From Gemmatimonadota bacterium (GTDB lineage: Bacteria > Gemmatimonadota > Gemmatimonadetes > Gemmatimonadales > Gemmatimonadaceae), in contig JAJPIM010000007.1 of NCBI GenBank assembly GCA_021324775.1, positions 99,037-163,036 of the forward strand: a stretch of 64,000 nt of DNA, in the 5' to 3' direction. The translations under genes and the position numbers were made by a program. A model generated the notes under the pieces. It was not told the origin of the DNA, did no database searches, and worked only from the letters and a program-made list of their open reading frames with translations. Position 1 is the first letter of the stretch, and every line of letters starts with the position of its first letter. This document shows positions 44,471-53,788 of this stretch, piece by piece.

Positions 44471-44483
44471 GGACTAGGAGTCA
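44456..44483 (+). repeat. Heptad array, GGGACTA-type x4
   Basis: Units GGGACTA, GGGATTA, GGGACTA and GGAGTCA in tandem, followed by a weaker GGGGCTC. It overlaps the end of paaY and gives it its TAG stop. Like AAAGTAG arrays, the unit junction creates a TAG in every frame; here the reverse strand (TAGTCCC) does so as well. The array sits between paaY and paaZ. Confidence 0.85.
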
Positions 44484-44530
44484 GGGGCTCGAGGATGGCG
44501 GCGGCTGAATCACATTCGAGGTCAGGGTCG

Positions 44531-46696
44531 ATGCGGCTCAGGAATTACGTGCACGGCGAGTGGGTCGAGGGGACCGGCAAGGCGACGGCGCTGTACAACG
44601 CCGTCACCGGGGACCAGGTGGGCGAGGCGGGCACGGGTGGCGTCGACTTCGCCGGCGTGCTGGCGTACGCGCGCACGGTCGGCGGCCCCAGGCTCCGCGC
44701 CATGACCTTTCATGAGCGAGCCCGCATGCTCAAGGCGCTCGCTCAGTATCTCACGGCGCGCAAGGAACGGTTCTACGACATCTCGAAGGCGACCGGCGCC
44801 ACCAAGACCGACAGTTGGATCGACATCGATGGCGGCTTTGGCACCCTCTTCGCCTACGCGAGCCGCGGCCGGCGCGAGTTCCCCGACGAGACGTTCTACG
44901 TGGACGGGGCGGCGGAGATGATCTCCAAGGGCGGCACCTTCATCGGCCGCCATATTTGCGTGCCGCTCCAGGGCGCGGCGATCCACATCAACGCGTTCAA
45001 CTTCCCCGTGTGGGGGATGCTGGAGAAGATGTCCACCGCGCTGCTCGCGGGGGTGCCGTCGATCGTCAAGCCGGCCACCGTGACATCGTATCTCACCGAA
45101 GCAGTCGCGCAGGCGATGGTGGAGTCGGGGATCCTGCCGCCTGGTGCGTTCCAGCTCCTGTGCGGCAGCGCGGGCGACCTTCTCGATCACGTCGGGGAGC
45201 AGGACGCGGTCGCATTCACCGGATCGGCGGCCACGGGCCAGATGCTCAAGACCGGCCGGGCGATGGTGGAGCACTCGGTCCGGTTCAACCAGGAGGCGGA
45301 TTCCCTCAACTTCTCGATGCTGGCGCCGGATGCACGGCCGGGGACGGACGAGTTCGACCTTTTCATCAAAGAAGTCGTCCGCGAGATGACCGTGAAGGCC
45401 GGGCAGAAGTGCACCGCGATCCGGCGGACCATCGTGCCGGAGGGCATGGTGGACGATGTCATCGCATCGCTCAAGAAGCGCCTCGACGGCGTTACCATCG
45501 GCGACCCGAGCCTGGAGGGCGTGCGCATGGGTCCCCTTGCCGGCCGCACGCAGGTGAGTGAAGTCGGACAGAACGTGGACAAGCTGCGAAAGGCGGCGGA
45601 ACTCGTGTACGGTGGCTTCGACAGCATGCGCGTCGTCGGGGCGGACCCGCAGCGCGGGGCGTTCTTTCCGGTCCAACTGCTCTATGATGACCGGCCGTTC
45701 GACCGCACGGCACCGCACGACATCGAGGCGTTCGGGCCGGTGAACACCGTGATGCCGTATGCGTCGCTCGATGAAGCCGTGGCGCTCGCCAACCTCGGGC
45801 GCGGATCGCTGGTCGGCTCACTGTTCACGGCCGATCCCGAGGCGGCGCGCACCGTTGTTTCTGGCACCGCCGCGTTTCACGGACGTCTCATGATCGTGGA
45901 CCGGACGAGCGCGAAGGAATCCACCGGCCACGGCTCGCCGCTGCCGCATCTCGTGCACGGCGGTCCCGGGCGCGCTGGCGGCGGTGAGGAGATGGGTGGC
46001 GTGCGCGGCGTGCTCCACTACATGCAGCGGACCGCGCTGCAAGGCTCCCCCGCGGTGCTGTCGGCGGTCACGCGCGAGTGGCTGCCCAAGGCGCCGGAGC
46101 TGACGGACCGGATCCATCCGTTCCGGAAGTACTTCGACGAGCTTCGCATCGGCGAGACCCTCCACACACACCGGCGGACGGTGACCGAGAGCGACATCGT
46201 GAACTTCGCCGGCATCAGCGGCGACTTCTTCTACGCCCACATGGACGACATCGCGGCCAAGGACTCGATCTTCGAGCGTCGCGTGGCGCACGGCTATTTC
46301 GTCCTGTCGGCCGCCGCGGGGCTGTTCGTGGACCCGGCCCCGGGTCCAGTCCTCGCGAATTACGGGCTGGAGAGCCTGCGGTTCGTGAAGCCGGTCTACG
46401 TGGGGGACACGATCCAGGTGCGCCTCACGTGCAAGCAGAAGACGGTGAAGGAGGATCGCGAGGGACAGATTCCGCAGGGCGTGGTCGCGTGGGACGTCGA
46501 AGTCACCAACCAGCACGATGAGCCGGTGGCGGTTTACACCATCCTGACGCTCGTTCGCCGGCAAGGGGGCGTGACACGGCCGGAGACCACCAGCGACCTC
46601 GCGCAGGGTCTCAAGGGCGAGACTCCGGATGCGCTGGCTCCGGCCCGGGTGATGCAGAAGACCCAGCCCGGCGACGCGCCGGCGCGCGTCAGCTGA
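44531..46696 (+). CDS. paaZ: PaaZ, bifunctional oxepin-CoA hydrolase / aldehyde dehydrogenase
   Basis: 721 aa from ATG 44531 (GAGG nine bases upstream). ATG 44495 sits too close to its GAGG and adds a low-complexity extension. The aldehyde dehydrogenase domain covers about 1-515, with nucleophile Cys294 in [14 protein letters not shown] and the glutamate region in FNQEAD. The C-terminal MaoC-like hydratase domain (from about 545) has [18 protein letters not shown] and [15 protein letters not shown] with the Asp/His pair. It opens the oxepin ring and oxidises the aldehyde. Both halves appear intact. Confidence 0.94.
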   Translation: MRLRNYVHGEWVEGTGKATALYNAVTGDQVGEAGTGGVDFAGVLAYARTVGGPRLRAMTFHERARMLKALAQYLTARKERFYDISKATGATKTDSWIDIDGGFGTLFAYASRGRREFPDETFYVDGAAEMISKGGTFIGRHICVPLQGAAIHINAFNFPVWGMLEKMSTALLAGVPSIVKPATVTSYLTEAVAQAMVESGILPPGAFQLLCGSAGDLLDHVGEQDAVAFTGSAATGQMLKTGRAMVEHSVRFNQEADSLNFSMLAPDARPGTDEFDLFIKEVVREMTVKAGQKCTAIRRTIVPEGMVDDVIASLKKRLDGVTIGDPSLEGVRMGPLAGRTQVSEVGQNVDKLRKAAELVYGGFDSMRVVGADPQRGAFFPVQLLYDDRPFDRTAPHDIEAFGPVNTVMPYASLDEAVALANLGRGSLVGSLFTADPEAARTVVSGTAAFHGRLMIVDRTSAKESTGHGSPLPHLVHGGPGRAGGGEEMGGVRGVLHYMQRTALQGSPAVLSAVTREWLPKAPELTDRIHPFRKYFDELRIGETLHTHRRTVTESDIVNFAGISGDFFYAHMDDIAAKDSIFERRVAHGYFVLSAAAGLFVDPAPGPVLANYGLESLRFVKPVYVGDTIQVRLTCKQKTVKEDREGQIPQGVVAWDVEVTNQHDEPVAVYTILTLVRRQGGVTRPETTSDLAQGLKGETPDALAPARVMQKTQPGDAPARVS

Positions 46697-46724
46697 CCCT
46701 GGCGGCTCGCGCCGCGGGCTCGTC

Positions 46725-46754
46725 TTGCCCAGGCGGGTCACGTGGATGTAGAAT
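46725..46754 (+). promoter_or_regulatory. Candidate sigma-70 promoter upstream of paaA
   Basis: TTGCCC-N18-TAGAAT, about 85 bases before the paaA start, in the 142-bp gap that separates paaZ from paaA. The other paa genes overlap or nearly so, so this gap is the natural place for an internal promoter. Consensus match is moderate. Confidence 0.35.
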
Positions 46755-46767
46755 TCGACAGCGCGAA

Positions 46768-46783
46768 CATGTTGACTGACATG
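46768..46783. promoter_or_regulatory. Dyad CATGT-N6-ACATG downstream of the paaA promoter candidate
   Basis: Perfect 5-bp arms around TGACTG, 13 bases after the candidate -10. A repressor bound here would block the promoter. No PaaX- or PaaR-like regulator gene is present in the window. Confidence 0.35.
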
Positions 46784-46838
46784 GACTTGCCGCTGGTGCA
46801 GGCGCCGATCTCGTCACGCGGACAGAGGAGTTACAAGC

Positions 46839-47789
46839 ATGCCTGACAGCCCTGACGCGATCACCGAGTTCGAGGCCAGAATCGCAGCCGGCGAGACGAT
46901 CGAGCCCAAGGACTGGATGCCCGATCGATATCGCAAGCAGCTCATCCGTATGATGTCGCAGCATGCGCATTCCGAGGTCGTCGGGATGCTGCCGGAAGGA
47001 AACTGGATCACGCGTGCGCCGACGCTGCGGCGCAAGATGGGTCTCCTCGCCAAAGTGCAGGACGAAGCGGGCCACGGTCTCTACATCTACTGTGGCACGG
47101 AGACGCTCGGGGTGGGCCGTGCGGAGCTGGTGGATCAACTGCTGACCGGCAAAGCGAAGTATTCCAGCATCTTCAATTATCCGACGCTGACGTGGGCCGA
47201 CATCGGCGCGATCGGCTGGTTCGTCGACGGCGCGGCGATCGTCAACCAGACGATGCTGGCCAAGGCGTCGTACGGTCCGTACGCGCGGGCGATGGTGCGG
47301 ATCTGCAAGGAAGAGAACTTCCACAAGCGCCAGGGCTACGAGATCATGGCGACGCTCGCGGCGGGCACGCCCGAGCAGAAGCGCATGGCGCAGGACGCCG
47401 TGAATCGCTGGTGGTGGCCGTCGCTCATGATGTTCGGCCCATCGGACAAGGACTCGCCGAACTCCGCGGAGTTGACGCGGTGGGGTGTCAAGCGGAAGGG
47501 CAACGACGAGCTACGCCAGCGATTCGTGAACCTCACCGTCGCGCAGGCGGTGGCGATCGATCTCAAACTCCCCGATCCCGAGCTACGGCCCGATCCGGCC
47601 ACCGGCGACTGGCACTTTGGCCCGATCGACTGGGACGAGTTCAGCCGGGTGGTGCACGGCGATGGTCCGCTCAACCGGGAGCGCCTCGCGGCGCGCCGGC
47701 AGGCACACAGCGACGGAGAGTGGGTCCGCGAGGCCGCGTCCGCGTACGCGGCCAAGCACACCGCGGCCGCGGCGCCTGCCGCCGCGTGA
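46839..47789 (+). CDS. paaA: Phenylacetyl-CoA 1,2-epoxidase catalytic subunit PaaA
   Basis: 316 aa with AGAGGAG well placed upstream. Di-iron carboxylate subunit of the ring-epoxidising monooxygenase. The two E-x-x-H iron motifs are visible in [14 protein letters not shown] and [13 protein letters not shown]. The C-terminal part ([18 protein letters not shown]) matches the family. It starts the paaA-B-C-D block and works with PaaB and PaaC in a complex on phenylacetyl-CoA. Confidence 0.96.
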   Translation: MPDSPDAITEFEARIAAGETIEPKDWMPDRYRKQLIRMMSQHAHSEVVGMLPEGNWITRAPTLRRKMGLLAKVQDEAGHGLYIYCGTETLGVGRAELVDQLLTGKAKYSSIFNYPTLTWADIGAIGWFVDGAAIVNQTMLAKASYGPYARAMVRICKEENFHKRQGYEIMATLAAGTPEQKRMAQDAVNRWWWPSLMMFGPSDKDSPNSAELTRWGVKRKGNDELRQRFVNLTVAQAVAIDLKLPDPELRPDPATGDWHFGPIDWDEFSRVVHGDGPLNRERLAARRQAHSDGEWVREAASAYAAKHTAAAAPAAA

Positions 47790-47816
47790 CATTCATTGAT
47801 TCGTCGGCTCTGAGCG

Positions 47817-48125
47817 ATGGCTGACGACGGGACACCGGCGCCGTCCGACGGCCAGTGGCCGCTGTGGGAGGTGTTCGTGCAGCCGCCGCGGGGCGAGCCG
47901 TTCGAGCACGCCGGCAGCGTGCATGCCGTGGACGCCGAGAGCGCGCTCCAGAACGCGCGCGACGTGTATACGCGGCGAGGGGAGGCAGTGAACATCTGGG
48001 TGGTGCCGACCGCCGCGATCACCGCGTCGACGCCAGCCGACAGTGGGCCGTTCTTCGATCCCGGAAACGACAAGCCGTACCGGCACCCGCAGTTCTATAG
48101 CGTGCCGCGCGGCGTGCGCGTTTAG
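47817..48125 (+). CDS. paaB: Phenylacetyl-CoA epoxidase subunit PaaB
   Basis: 102 aa, the usual size. WPLWEVFVQPPRGEPFEHAG followed by VHAVDAESALQNARDVYTRR and the C-terminal YRHPQFYSVPRGV are conserved PaaB features. A structural subunit needed for complex assembly. 27 bases after paaA. Confidence 0.94.
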   Translation: MADDGTPAPSDGQWPLWEVFVQPPRGEPFEHAGSVHAVDAESALQNARDVYTRRGEAVNIWVVPTAAITASTPADSGPFFDPGNDKPYRHPQFYSVPRGVRV

Positions 48126-48136
48126 CCGGCGGGCTC

Positions 48137-48952
48137 GTGGCTCGCTCCACCGCATCTCCCGTCGCCCGCCCGGCTGTGGCTCCGGCGCTCGACGGCCCTG
48201 TACAAGCCGCGCTGGTCCAGTACCTCCTGCGTCTGGGCGACGACCGGCTCGTACTCGGACATCGGCTGTCCGAGTGGTGCGGTCACGCGCCGATTCTCGA
48301 AGAAGACATCGCGCTCGCCAACATCGCTCTCGATCTCGTGGGTCAGGCGACGCTGTTCCTCGGTCTGGCTGGGGCGGCCGAAGCGGCGGGACGGGACGCC
48401 GACGCGCTCGCCTATCTCCGCGAGGCGATCGACTTCCGCAACGTGCTGCTGGCCGAGCTGCCGAAAGGCGACTTCGCGTTCACGATCGTCCGGCAATTCC
48501 TGTTCAGCGTGGCGGCCTACTATCGGCTCGAGGGCCTTGCGACGAGCAGTCATGGCGATCTCGCGGGAATTGCCGGCAAAGCCCTCAAGGAGACCCGCTA
48601 TCACGTCCGGCATTCCGGCGAGTGGGTGATCCGCCTTGGCGATGGCACCAGTGAGAGTCACACCCGCACGCAGGCGGCGCTCGACGCGCTGTGGCGGTAC
48701 ACGGGCGAGATGTTTCTCGCCGATGATGTGGACGCGACGCTCGTTCGTGCCGGGGTAATTCCGGACCTCGCGACGGCGGAACCCAAGTGGCTCGCGCAGG
48801 TCACGGGCGTGATCGAACGCGCCACGCTTGCCGTACCGCCGAGCGGGTACATGCAGCGCGGCGGCAGGACCGGCCGCCACACCGAACATCTGGGGATCAT
48901 GCTGGCGGAGATGCAGATCCTGCAGCGGTCGTATCCGGGAGCGAAATGGTAG
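48137..48952 (+). CDS. paaC: Phenylacetyl-CoA epoxidase structural subunit PaaC
   Basis: 271 aa with a GTG start. Ferritin-like helical protein with LGHRLSEWCGHAPILEEDIA and ALANIALDLVGQATLFLGLA. PaaC pairs with PaaA without holding a working di-iron site. The stop overlaps the start of paaD by 7 bases. Confidence 0.94.
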   Translation: MARSTASPVARPAVAPALDGPVQAALVQYLLRLGDDRLVLGHRLSEWCGHAPILEEDIALANIALDLVGQATLFLGLAGAAEAAGRDADALAYLREAIDFRNVLLAELPKGDFAFTIVRQFLFSVAAYYRLEGLATSSHGDLAGIAGKALKETRYHVRHSGEWVIRLGDGTSESHTRTQAALDALWRYTGEMFLADDVDATLVRAGVIPDLATAEPKWLAQVTGVIERATLAVPPSGYMQRGGRTGRHTEHLGIMLAEMQILQRSYPGAKW

Positions 48953-49464
48953 CGGCGGCGCACGATCTCGCAGCCGTATGGGCGACACTCGAGGGCGTGC
49001 CAGACCCCGAGGTGCCAGTCCTGAGTGTCGTCGAACTCGGAATCGTGCGCGACGTCGAGGTCGATGCGGACGGGCGCCTGACCGTGTCGATCACGCCGAC
49101 ATACTCCGGGTGCCCGGCCCTGCAGGTCATCGAGCACGACATTAGAGACGCTTTGGCGCGCGGCGGCTGGCCGGATGCACGGCTTCGAACCGTCTATTCC
49201 CCCGTGTGGACCACCGACTGGATTGGCGCGGACGCACGGCGCAAGCTCGAGGCGTACGGGATCGCGCCGCCGCCGGGACGTGCCCCGCGTGACAGCGGCA
49301 GAGACGACCTGGTGCTCCTGCAGCGCCGGGTGCCGCCGGTCGCCTGTCCGTACTGCGGATCGCATGCGACCACCATGCGGAGCGTGTTCGGGCCGACGGC
49401 GTGCAAGGCGGTGATGTATTGCGATCAGTGCCGCCAACCGTTCGAGTTGTTCAAGGCGATCTGA
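48946..49464 (+). CDS. paaD: PaaD, iron-sulfur maturation-type factor of the epoxidase
   Basis: 172 aa from ATG 48946. DUF59/MIP18 domain (about 5-95: GVPDPEVPVLSVVELGIVRD, TPTYSGCPALQVIEHDI) followed by a C-terminal zinc ribbon (CPYCGSHAT and CDQCRQPFELF). PaaD supports assembly of the epoxidase system. In most clusters paaE, the Fe-S/flavin reductase, follows; here the next gene is a 2-oxo acid dehydrogenase instead. Confidence 0.93.
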   Translation: MVAAAHDLAAVWATLEGVPDPEVPVLSVVELGIVRDVEVDADGRLTVSITPTYSGCPALQVIEHDIRDALARGGWPDARLRTVYSPVWTTDWIGADARRKLEAYGIAPPPGRAPRDSGRDDLVLLQRRVPPVACPYCGSHATTMRSVFGPTACKAVMYCDQCRQPFELFKAI

Positions 49465-49477
49465 GGATCCACCCGGA

Positions 49478-51610
49478 ATGGCGACGCACTCTCTTCCGGC
49501 TGGCCGGCGCGCCGCACCCGCGGCAGCCGCTTCCGCGAGCCCCGACTGGCGCCGCATAGCGTACTACGTCCTCGTCTCGCGGGCGCTCGACGACGCCGAG
49601 GAGGCGACGAATCGCAACAAGGCGACCGTGCCGCGCGAGCACCAGGTGCTCTACCAATTCTCGGCGCGCGGGCACGAGATGGCGCAGGTCATCCTGGGGA
49701 CGCTGGTGGATCATGCGCACGATGGCGCCGGTGCCTACTATCGGTCGCGCCCACTGCTCCTGACGCTTGGTCTCTCGATCGACGATGCGCTGGCGAGTCC
49801 GCTCGGCCGGAGCGGCGGGTTCAGCGATGGGCGCGACATCGGTGTCGTGTGCAACCTCCCGAAGCGGCGCGGGGCGCTCGTCCTCCCGATGTCGGGCGAT
49901 GTCGGCAGCCAGTACACGCCCACCGCAGGATGGGCGCAATCGATCCAGTACCATCGCGACGTCCTGGGGGATGCGAGCCACGCCGGCAGCATCGGCGTCG
50001 CGCTCGGCGGCGAGGGGTCGGTCGCGACCAACGGGTTCTGGGCCGCTCTGACCATGGCGACGACCCTCGCGCTCCCGATGCTCTTCTACATCGAAGACAA
50101 CGGGCTCGGAATCTCGGTGCGTGGCGATATGCAGACCCCGGGCGGCAACATCGCTGCCAATCTGGCCTCGTTCGGCAACCTCCTTCTGCGGGACGGCGAC
50201 GGCACCAACCCTCCGGAGGCCGCGCGCCTCCTGCAGGAAGTCGTGGGCCATGTCCGCGCCGGCGCTGGTCCCGCGCTTATCCGGCTCACGGTGCCGCGCC
50301 TCTCGAACCACTCCGGTCCCGACAACCAGAAGGGCTACCGGAGCGACGAGGAGATTGCGGCCGACTGGGAGCGGGATCCGCTCCCGAAATTGCGGGCCCA
50401 TCTCGTGCCCGGCGTCATGACCGAGCAGGCGTGGGGTGCGCTCGAACATGACGTCGAGCGGGACGTCGGGGCGGCGCTCGCCGCCGCGCGCGGACGGCCC
50501 GCCCCGAAAGCGGACACCGTGAAGCGATTCGTGTACAGCGAGCCGCCACAGGCGGGCGACGCCGATACGGTCGGCGGGCTGTCCGCACGTGAGCTGGCGG
50601 CGCTCGGGGGCAGCGACGTCGCGGCGGAGCAGGGACCGGTGATCCGGTTCGCCGAAGCTGTGCGGCGCACGCTGGCGTCCGAGCTCGAAGCCAACCCCAA
50701 AGCCCTCGTGTTCGGCGAAGACGTCGGCGTCAAAGGCGGCGTGCACCTCGTGACCGAGGGACTCCGCAAGCGGTTCGGGAATGCGCGTGTGTTCGACACG
50801 AGCCTCTCGGAAGAGGGCATCATCGGACGGGCCGTCGGGATGGCGCTGTCGGGGCTGATGCCGGTGGCTGAGATCCAGTTCCGGAAGTACGCCGATCCGG
50901 CGACCGAGCAGCTCAATAACTGCGGCACGATGCGATGGCGGACCAACAACCGGTTCGCGGCGCCGATCGTGGTGCGGATGCCGGGCGGGTTCGGCAAGGA
51001 CGTGGGCGATCCGTGGCATTCACTGAGCAGCGAAGTCACGTGGGCGCACGCGATCGGATGGCAGGTGCTCGTGCCGTCCAATGCGGCAGACGCCGTCGGC
51101 CTGCTGCGCGCGGCGATGCGGAGCCGCAACCCCAGCATCTTCTTCGAGCATCGGTCGCTCCTCATGACCAGTGACGGGAGCGCGCGGTATCCCGGTGACT
51201 CGTACGTGCTGCCGCTCGGCGTCGCGAAGATCCTGCGGCAGGGAAGCGACATTACCCTCGTCACCTGGGGTGCGATGGTGCACCGGTGTGTGGCCGCGGC
51301 GGACCGGTTCGCGGGCCGCGCCGAAGTGCTGGACCTGCGCACCGTGGCACCGTGGGACCGGACCGCCGTGCTGGCCAGCGTGCGGAAGACGGGCCGCTGT
51401 CTCATCGTGCACGAGGATACGCTGACCGCGGGATTCGGTGCCGAGATCGCGGCGACGATCGCGCAGGCGGCATTCTGGTCGCTCGACGCGCCGGTCGAGC
51501 GCCTGGCGGTGGAGGACGTGCCGATGCCGTACCATGAAGTGCTGCTGGCTGCCGTGCTGCCCGATGCGGACCGCGTGGCGGCGTCCATCGAGCACGTGCT
51601 GGCGCAGTAG
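49478..51610 (+). CDS. Fused alpha/beta 2-oxo acid dehydrogenase E1 component
   Basis: 710 aa. The E1-alpha half (about 25-340) binds thiamine diphosphate through the modified motif GVALGGEGSVATNGFWAALT followed by IEDNGLGISV. The E1-beta half (about 395-708) has ALVFGEDVGVKGGVHLVTEG, LSEEGIIGRAVGMALSGL and RTVAPWDRTAVLASVRKTGR. The two subunits are separate proteins in most branched-chain dehydrogenases, but fused forms are known. No E2 or E3 gene is in the window. The gene lies 13 bases after paaD and leads into an enoyl-CoA hydratase and an aminotransferase, which suggests that it decarboxylates an aromatic 2-oxo acid such as phenylpyruvate to phenylacetyl-CoA. This is inferred from context only; branched-chain 2-oxo acids remain an alternative. 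Confidence 0.88.
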   Translation: MATHSLPAGRRAAPAAAASASPDWRRIAYYVLVSRALDDAEEATNRNKATVPREHQVLYQFSARGHEMAQVILGTLVDHAHDGAGAYYRSRPLLLTLGLSIDDALASPLGRSGGFSDGRDIGVVCNLPKRRGALVLPMSGDVGSQYTPTAGWAQSIQYHRDVLGDASHAGSIGVALGGEGSVATNGFWAALTMATTLALPMLFYIEDNGLGISVRGDMQTPGGNIAANLASFGNLLLRDGDGTNPPEAARLLQEVVGHVRAGAGPALIRLTVPRLSNHSGPDNQKGYRSDEEIAADWERDPLPKLRAHLVPGVMTEQAWGALEHDVERDVGAALAAARGRPAPKADTVKRFVYSEPPQAGDADTVGGLSARELAALGGSDVAAEQGPVIRFAEAVRRTLASELEANPKALVFGEDVGVKGGVHLVTEGLRKRFGNARVFDTSLSEEGIIGRAVGMALSGLMPVAEIQFRKYADPATEQLNNCGTMRWRTNNRFAAPIVVRMPGGFGKDVGDPWHSLSSEVTWAHAIGWQVLVPSNAADAVGLLRAAMRSRNPSIFFEHRSLLMTSDGSARYPGDSYVLPLGVAKILRQGSDITLVTWGAMVHRCVAAADRFAGRAEVLDLRTVAPWDRTAVLASVRKTGRCLIVHEDTLTAGFGAEIAATIAQAAFWSLDAPVERLAVEDVPMPYHEVLLAAVLPDADRVAASIEHVLAQ

Positions 51611-51651
51611 CGGCTCGCGCCTCGTCTCTGCTGCCTTCCCTCACCAACGCC

Positions 51652-52455
51652 ATGCCATCCTTTCCCCCTTCCGCGGTGTCCGGTAGTCCGGGCGATGCGG
51701 GCGACCTCATGGTCCGGACGCTGGACGGAATCGCGACCATCCAGTTCAGCCACCCCAAGGGCAACTCGCTGCCCGGCCCCTTGCTGCGCCGCATGGCGGA
51801 GTCGATTGACGCCGTGGGCGCCGACCCGCGCGCGCGGGTGATCGTGCTCCGGAGCGGCGGTTCTCCGGGCGGCCCGTTCTGCGCCGGGGCGTCGTTCGAC
51901 GAGCTGCGCCGCATCGCGGACGCGGCCGCCGGCAAAGAGTTCTTCATGGGATTCGGACGGCTGATCCTGGCTATGCGGCGGTGTCCCAAGTTCATCATCG
52001 CGCGCGTGCACGGCAAAGCAGTGGGCGGCGGAGTGGGAGTCGTCGCGGCGTCCGACTATGCGATCGCGTCGCCGGGCGCGATGGTGCGCCTCAGCGAGCT
52101 TGCTGTCGGCATCGGCCCCTTCGTCGTCGGTCCGGTGATCCAGCGGAAGATCGGGCGGGGTGCGTTTCAGGCGCTCGCGGTGGACGCGGCGAGCTGGCGG
52201 GACGCCGCCTGGGCGGAGCGGCACGGGCTCTTCGCCCAGGTGACGGGGGAGGGGGACGCACTGGATGCGGCCGTCGGATCACTCGCGCAGTCGCTCGCCA
52301 AATCGAGTCCCGAGGCGATGGCCAGGATGAAAGAGACCTTCTGGCAGGGGACCGAGTCGTGGGAGCGGCTCCTGGATGAGCGCGCGGCGATGAGTGGCGA
52401 GCTTGTGCTGTCGGAGTACACGCGGAGCGCGATCGCCGCGTTCGCGGCCCGATAG
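51652..52455 (+). CDS. Enoyl-CoA hydratase/isomerase family protein, PaaF-like
   Basis: 267 aa from ATG 51652; the conserved part starts at ATG 51709 (VRTLDGIATIQFSHPKGN). Crotonase fold with GPFCAGASFDELRR and VHGKAVGGGVGVVAASDYAI as oxyanion loops. PaaF (2,3-dehydroadipyl-CoA hydratase) is the one lower-pathway enzyme not found elsewhere in the cluster, so this gene is the natural candidate. By sequence alone it could also be a methylglutaconyl-CoA hydratase. Confidence 0.82.
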   Translation: MPSFPPSAVSGSPGDAGDLMVRTLDGIATIQFSHPKGNSLPGPLLRRMAESIDAVGADPRARVIVLRSGGSPGGPFCAGASFDELRRIADAAAGKEFFMGFGRLILAMRRCPKFIIARVHGKAVGGGVGVVAASDYAIASPGAMVRLSELAVGIGPFVVGPVIQRKIGRGAFQALAVDAASWRDAAWAERHGLFAQVTGEGDALDAAVGSLAQSLAKSSPEAMARMKETFWQGTESWERLLDERAAMSGELVLSEYTRSAIAAFAAR

Positions 52456-52456
52456 G

Positions 52457-53788
52457 ATGCCGGGCGGAGCCGAGGGTTTGTCAGTCGCCTCGCCGCGGGC
52501 GGAGGGGACTGGTCCGCAGCCGTCGCGCGTGTCGTCCGTCGCGCTCGGGATGGCCGGCTCACTGATCCTCGAAGTCGCGACCGACGTTCGGAGCAGGACC
52601 GCGTGCGGCCGCCAGATCTGCGACCTGACGATCGGCGATTTCGACTCCCGGCAATTCCCGATTCCGCAGGTGCTGCGAGATGGGATCATCGCGGCGCTGG
52701 GGGCGGGCGAGACCAACTATCCGGCCGGTCCGGGGATGCCGGCGCTCCGTGAGGCCATTCGCACGTTCTCGCGCGAACGACTCGGCATCGCCTATCCCCT
52801 GGAGTCGGTTCTCGTCACGAGCGGCGCGCGGCCGGTGCTCTACTCGGCATACCGCACGCTCGTCGATCCTGGAGACCGGGTCGTGTTCCCGGTGCCCTCG
52901 TGGCAAAACTCCTACTACTGCCAGCTCGTGGGGGCGACCGAAGTCCCGGTGTCGTGCGATGCGGCGGCCGATTTTCTGCCGTCGCGGGAGGGCCTCGAAC
53001 CACATCTACGCGGTGCGCGGCTTCTCGTCCTCAACTCGCCGGTGAACCCGACCGGCACGATGTTCCGCGCGGACGCCCTGGCCGCGATCTGCGATCTCGT
53101 GCTGGAGGAGAACGCGCGGCGGCGGGGGCGTGAGCGGCCGCTGTACCTCCTCTACGACCAGGTCTACTGGATGCTGACGTTCGGCGCGATCCCGCACGTC
53201 ACGCCAGTCGCGCTGCGTCCGGCGATGGCGGAGTACACGATCTCGCTGGATGCGATCTCGAAATCGTTCGCCGCGACCGGACTTCGTGTGGGGTGGGCGC
53301 TCGGACCGCCGGACGTGGTGCGGTACATGGGCGATCTCGTGGTGCACATGGGCGGGTGGGCGCCGCGGCCGGAGCAGGTCGCGACCGCGGTCCTGCTGGG
53401 GTCTGGCGAGGCGATCGCCGACTATCACCGCACCATGAATCGCGGGCTCAAGGAGCGGCTTGACGCGCTGTATGCGGGCGTGCGCGCGATGCGGGCGGCG
53501 GGGCTGCCAGTGGAGGCGACCGCGCCGGCTGGCGCGATCTATCTCAGTGCGCGGTTCGCGCTGGCGGGCTACCGGACGGCGAGCGGACAGCGGCTCGTCA
53601 CGAACCAGGACATCCGCCGGTATCTGCTGGACGAGGCGGATTTCGCAGCGGTGCCGTTCCAGGCGTTTGGCGTACCGGAAGACACCGGATGGTTCCGGCT
53701 CTCGGTCGGCGCGGTGTCGGTCGCCGGTATCGAGGCCGCGCTACCGAAGGTCCGCGCGGCGCTCGAGCGAGTGGCCGCGAACGGCTAA
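52457..53788 (+). CDS. Class I/II PLP-dependent aminotransferase
   Basis: 443 aa from ATG 52457, one base after the stop of the hydratase; ATG 52550 is an alternative. Fold type I features: NYPAGPGMPALREAIRTFSR, the NSPVNPTGTMF segment with Asn for PLP, YLLYDQVYWML with the Asp/Tyr pair, and the PLP lysine in SLDAISKSFAATGLRVGWAL. The C-terminal Arg is in GWFRLSVGAVS. Class I/II enzymes of this type accept aromatic amino acids or aspartate. As the last gene of the paa unit it may supply the 2-oxo acid for the fused E1. The stop overlaps that of the convergent glutamine synthetase. Confidence 0.88.
   Translation: MPGGAEGLSVASPRAEGTGPQPSRVSSVALGMAGSLILEVATDVRSRTACGRQICDLTIGDFDSRQFPIPQVLRDGIIAALGAGETNYPAGPGMPALREAIRTFSRERLGIAYPLESVLVTSGARPVLYSAYRTLVDPGDRVVFPVPSWQNSYYCQLVGATEVPVSCDAAADFLPSREGLEPHLRGARLLVLNSPVNPTGTMFRADALAAICDLVLEENARRRGRERPLYLLYDQVYWMLTFGAIPHVTPVALRPAMAEYTISLDAISKSFAATGLRVGWALGPPDVVRYMGDLVVHMGGWAPRPEQVATAVLLGSGEAIADYHRTMNRGLKERLDALYAGVRAMRAAGLPVEATAPAGAIYLSARFALAGYRTASGQRLVTNQDIRRYLLDEADFAAVPFQAFGVPEDTGWFRLSVGAVSVAGIEAALPKVRAALERVAANG

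Noticed and set aside
46700..46720. GCGGC-TCGC-GCCGC hairpin after paaZ as a terminator
   Set aside because: Stem of only 5 bp and no T-run; such hairpins are expected by chance at this GC content.
49451..51019. 522-codon minus-strand frame
   Set aside because: Antisense to paaD and the fused E1; no family motifs.
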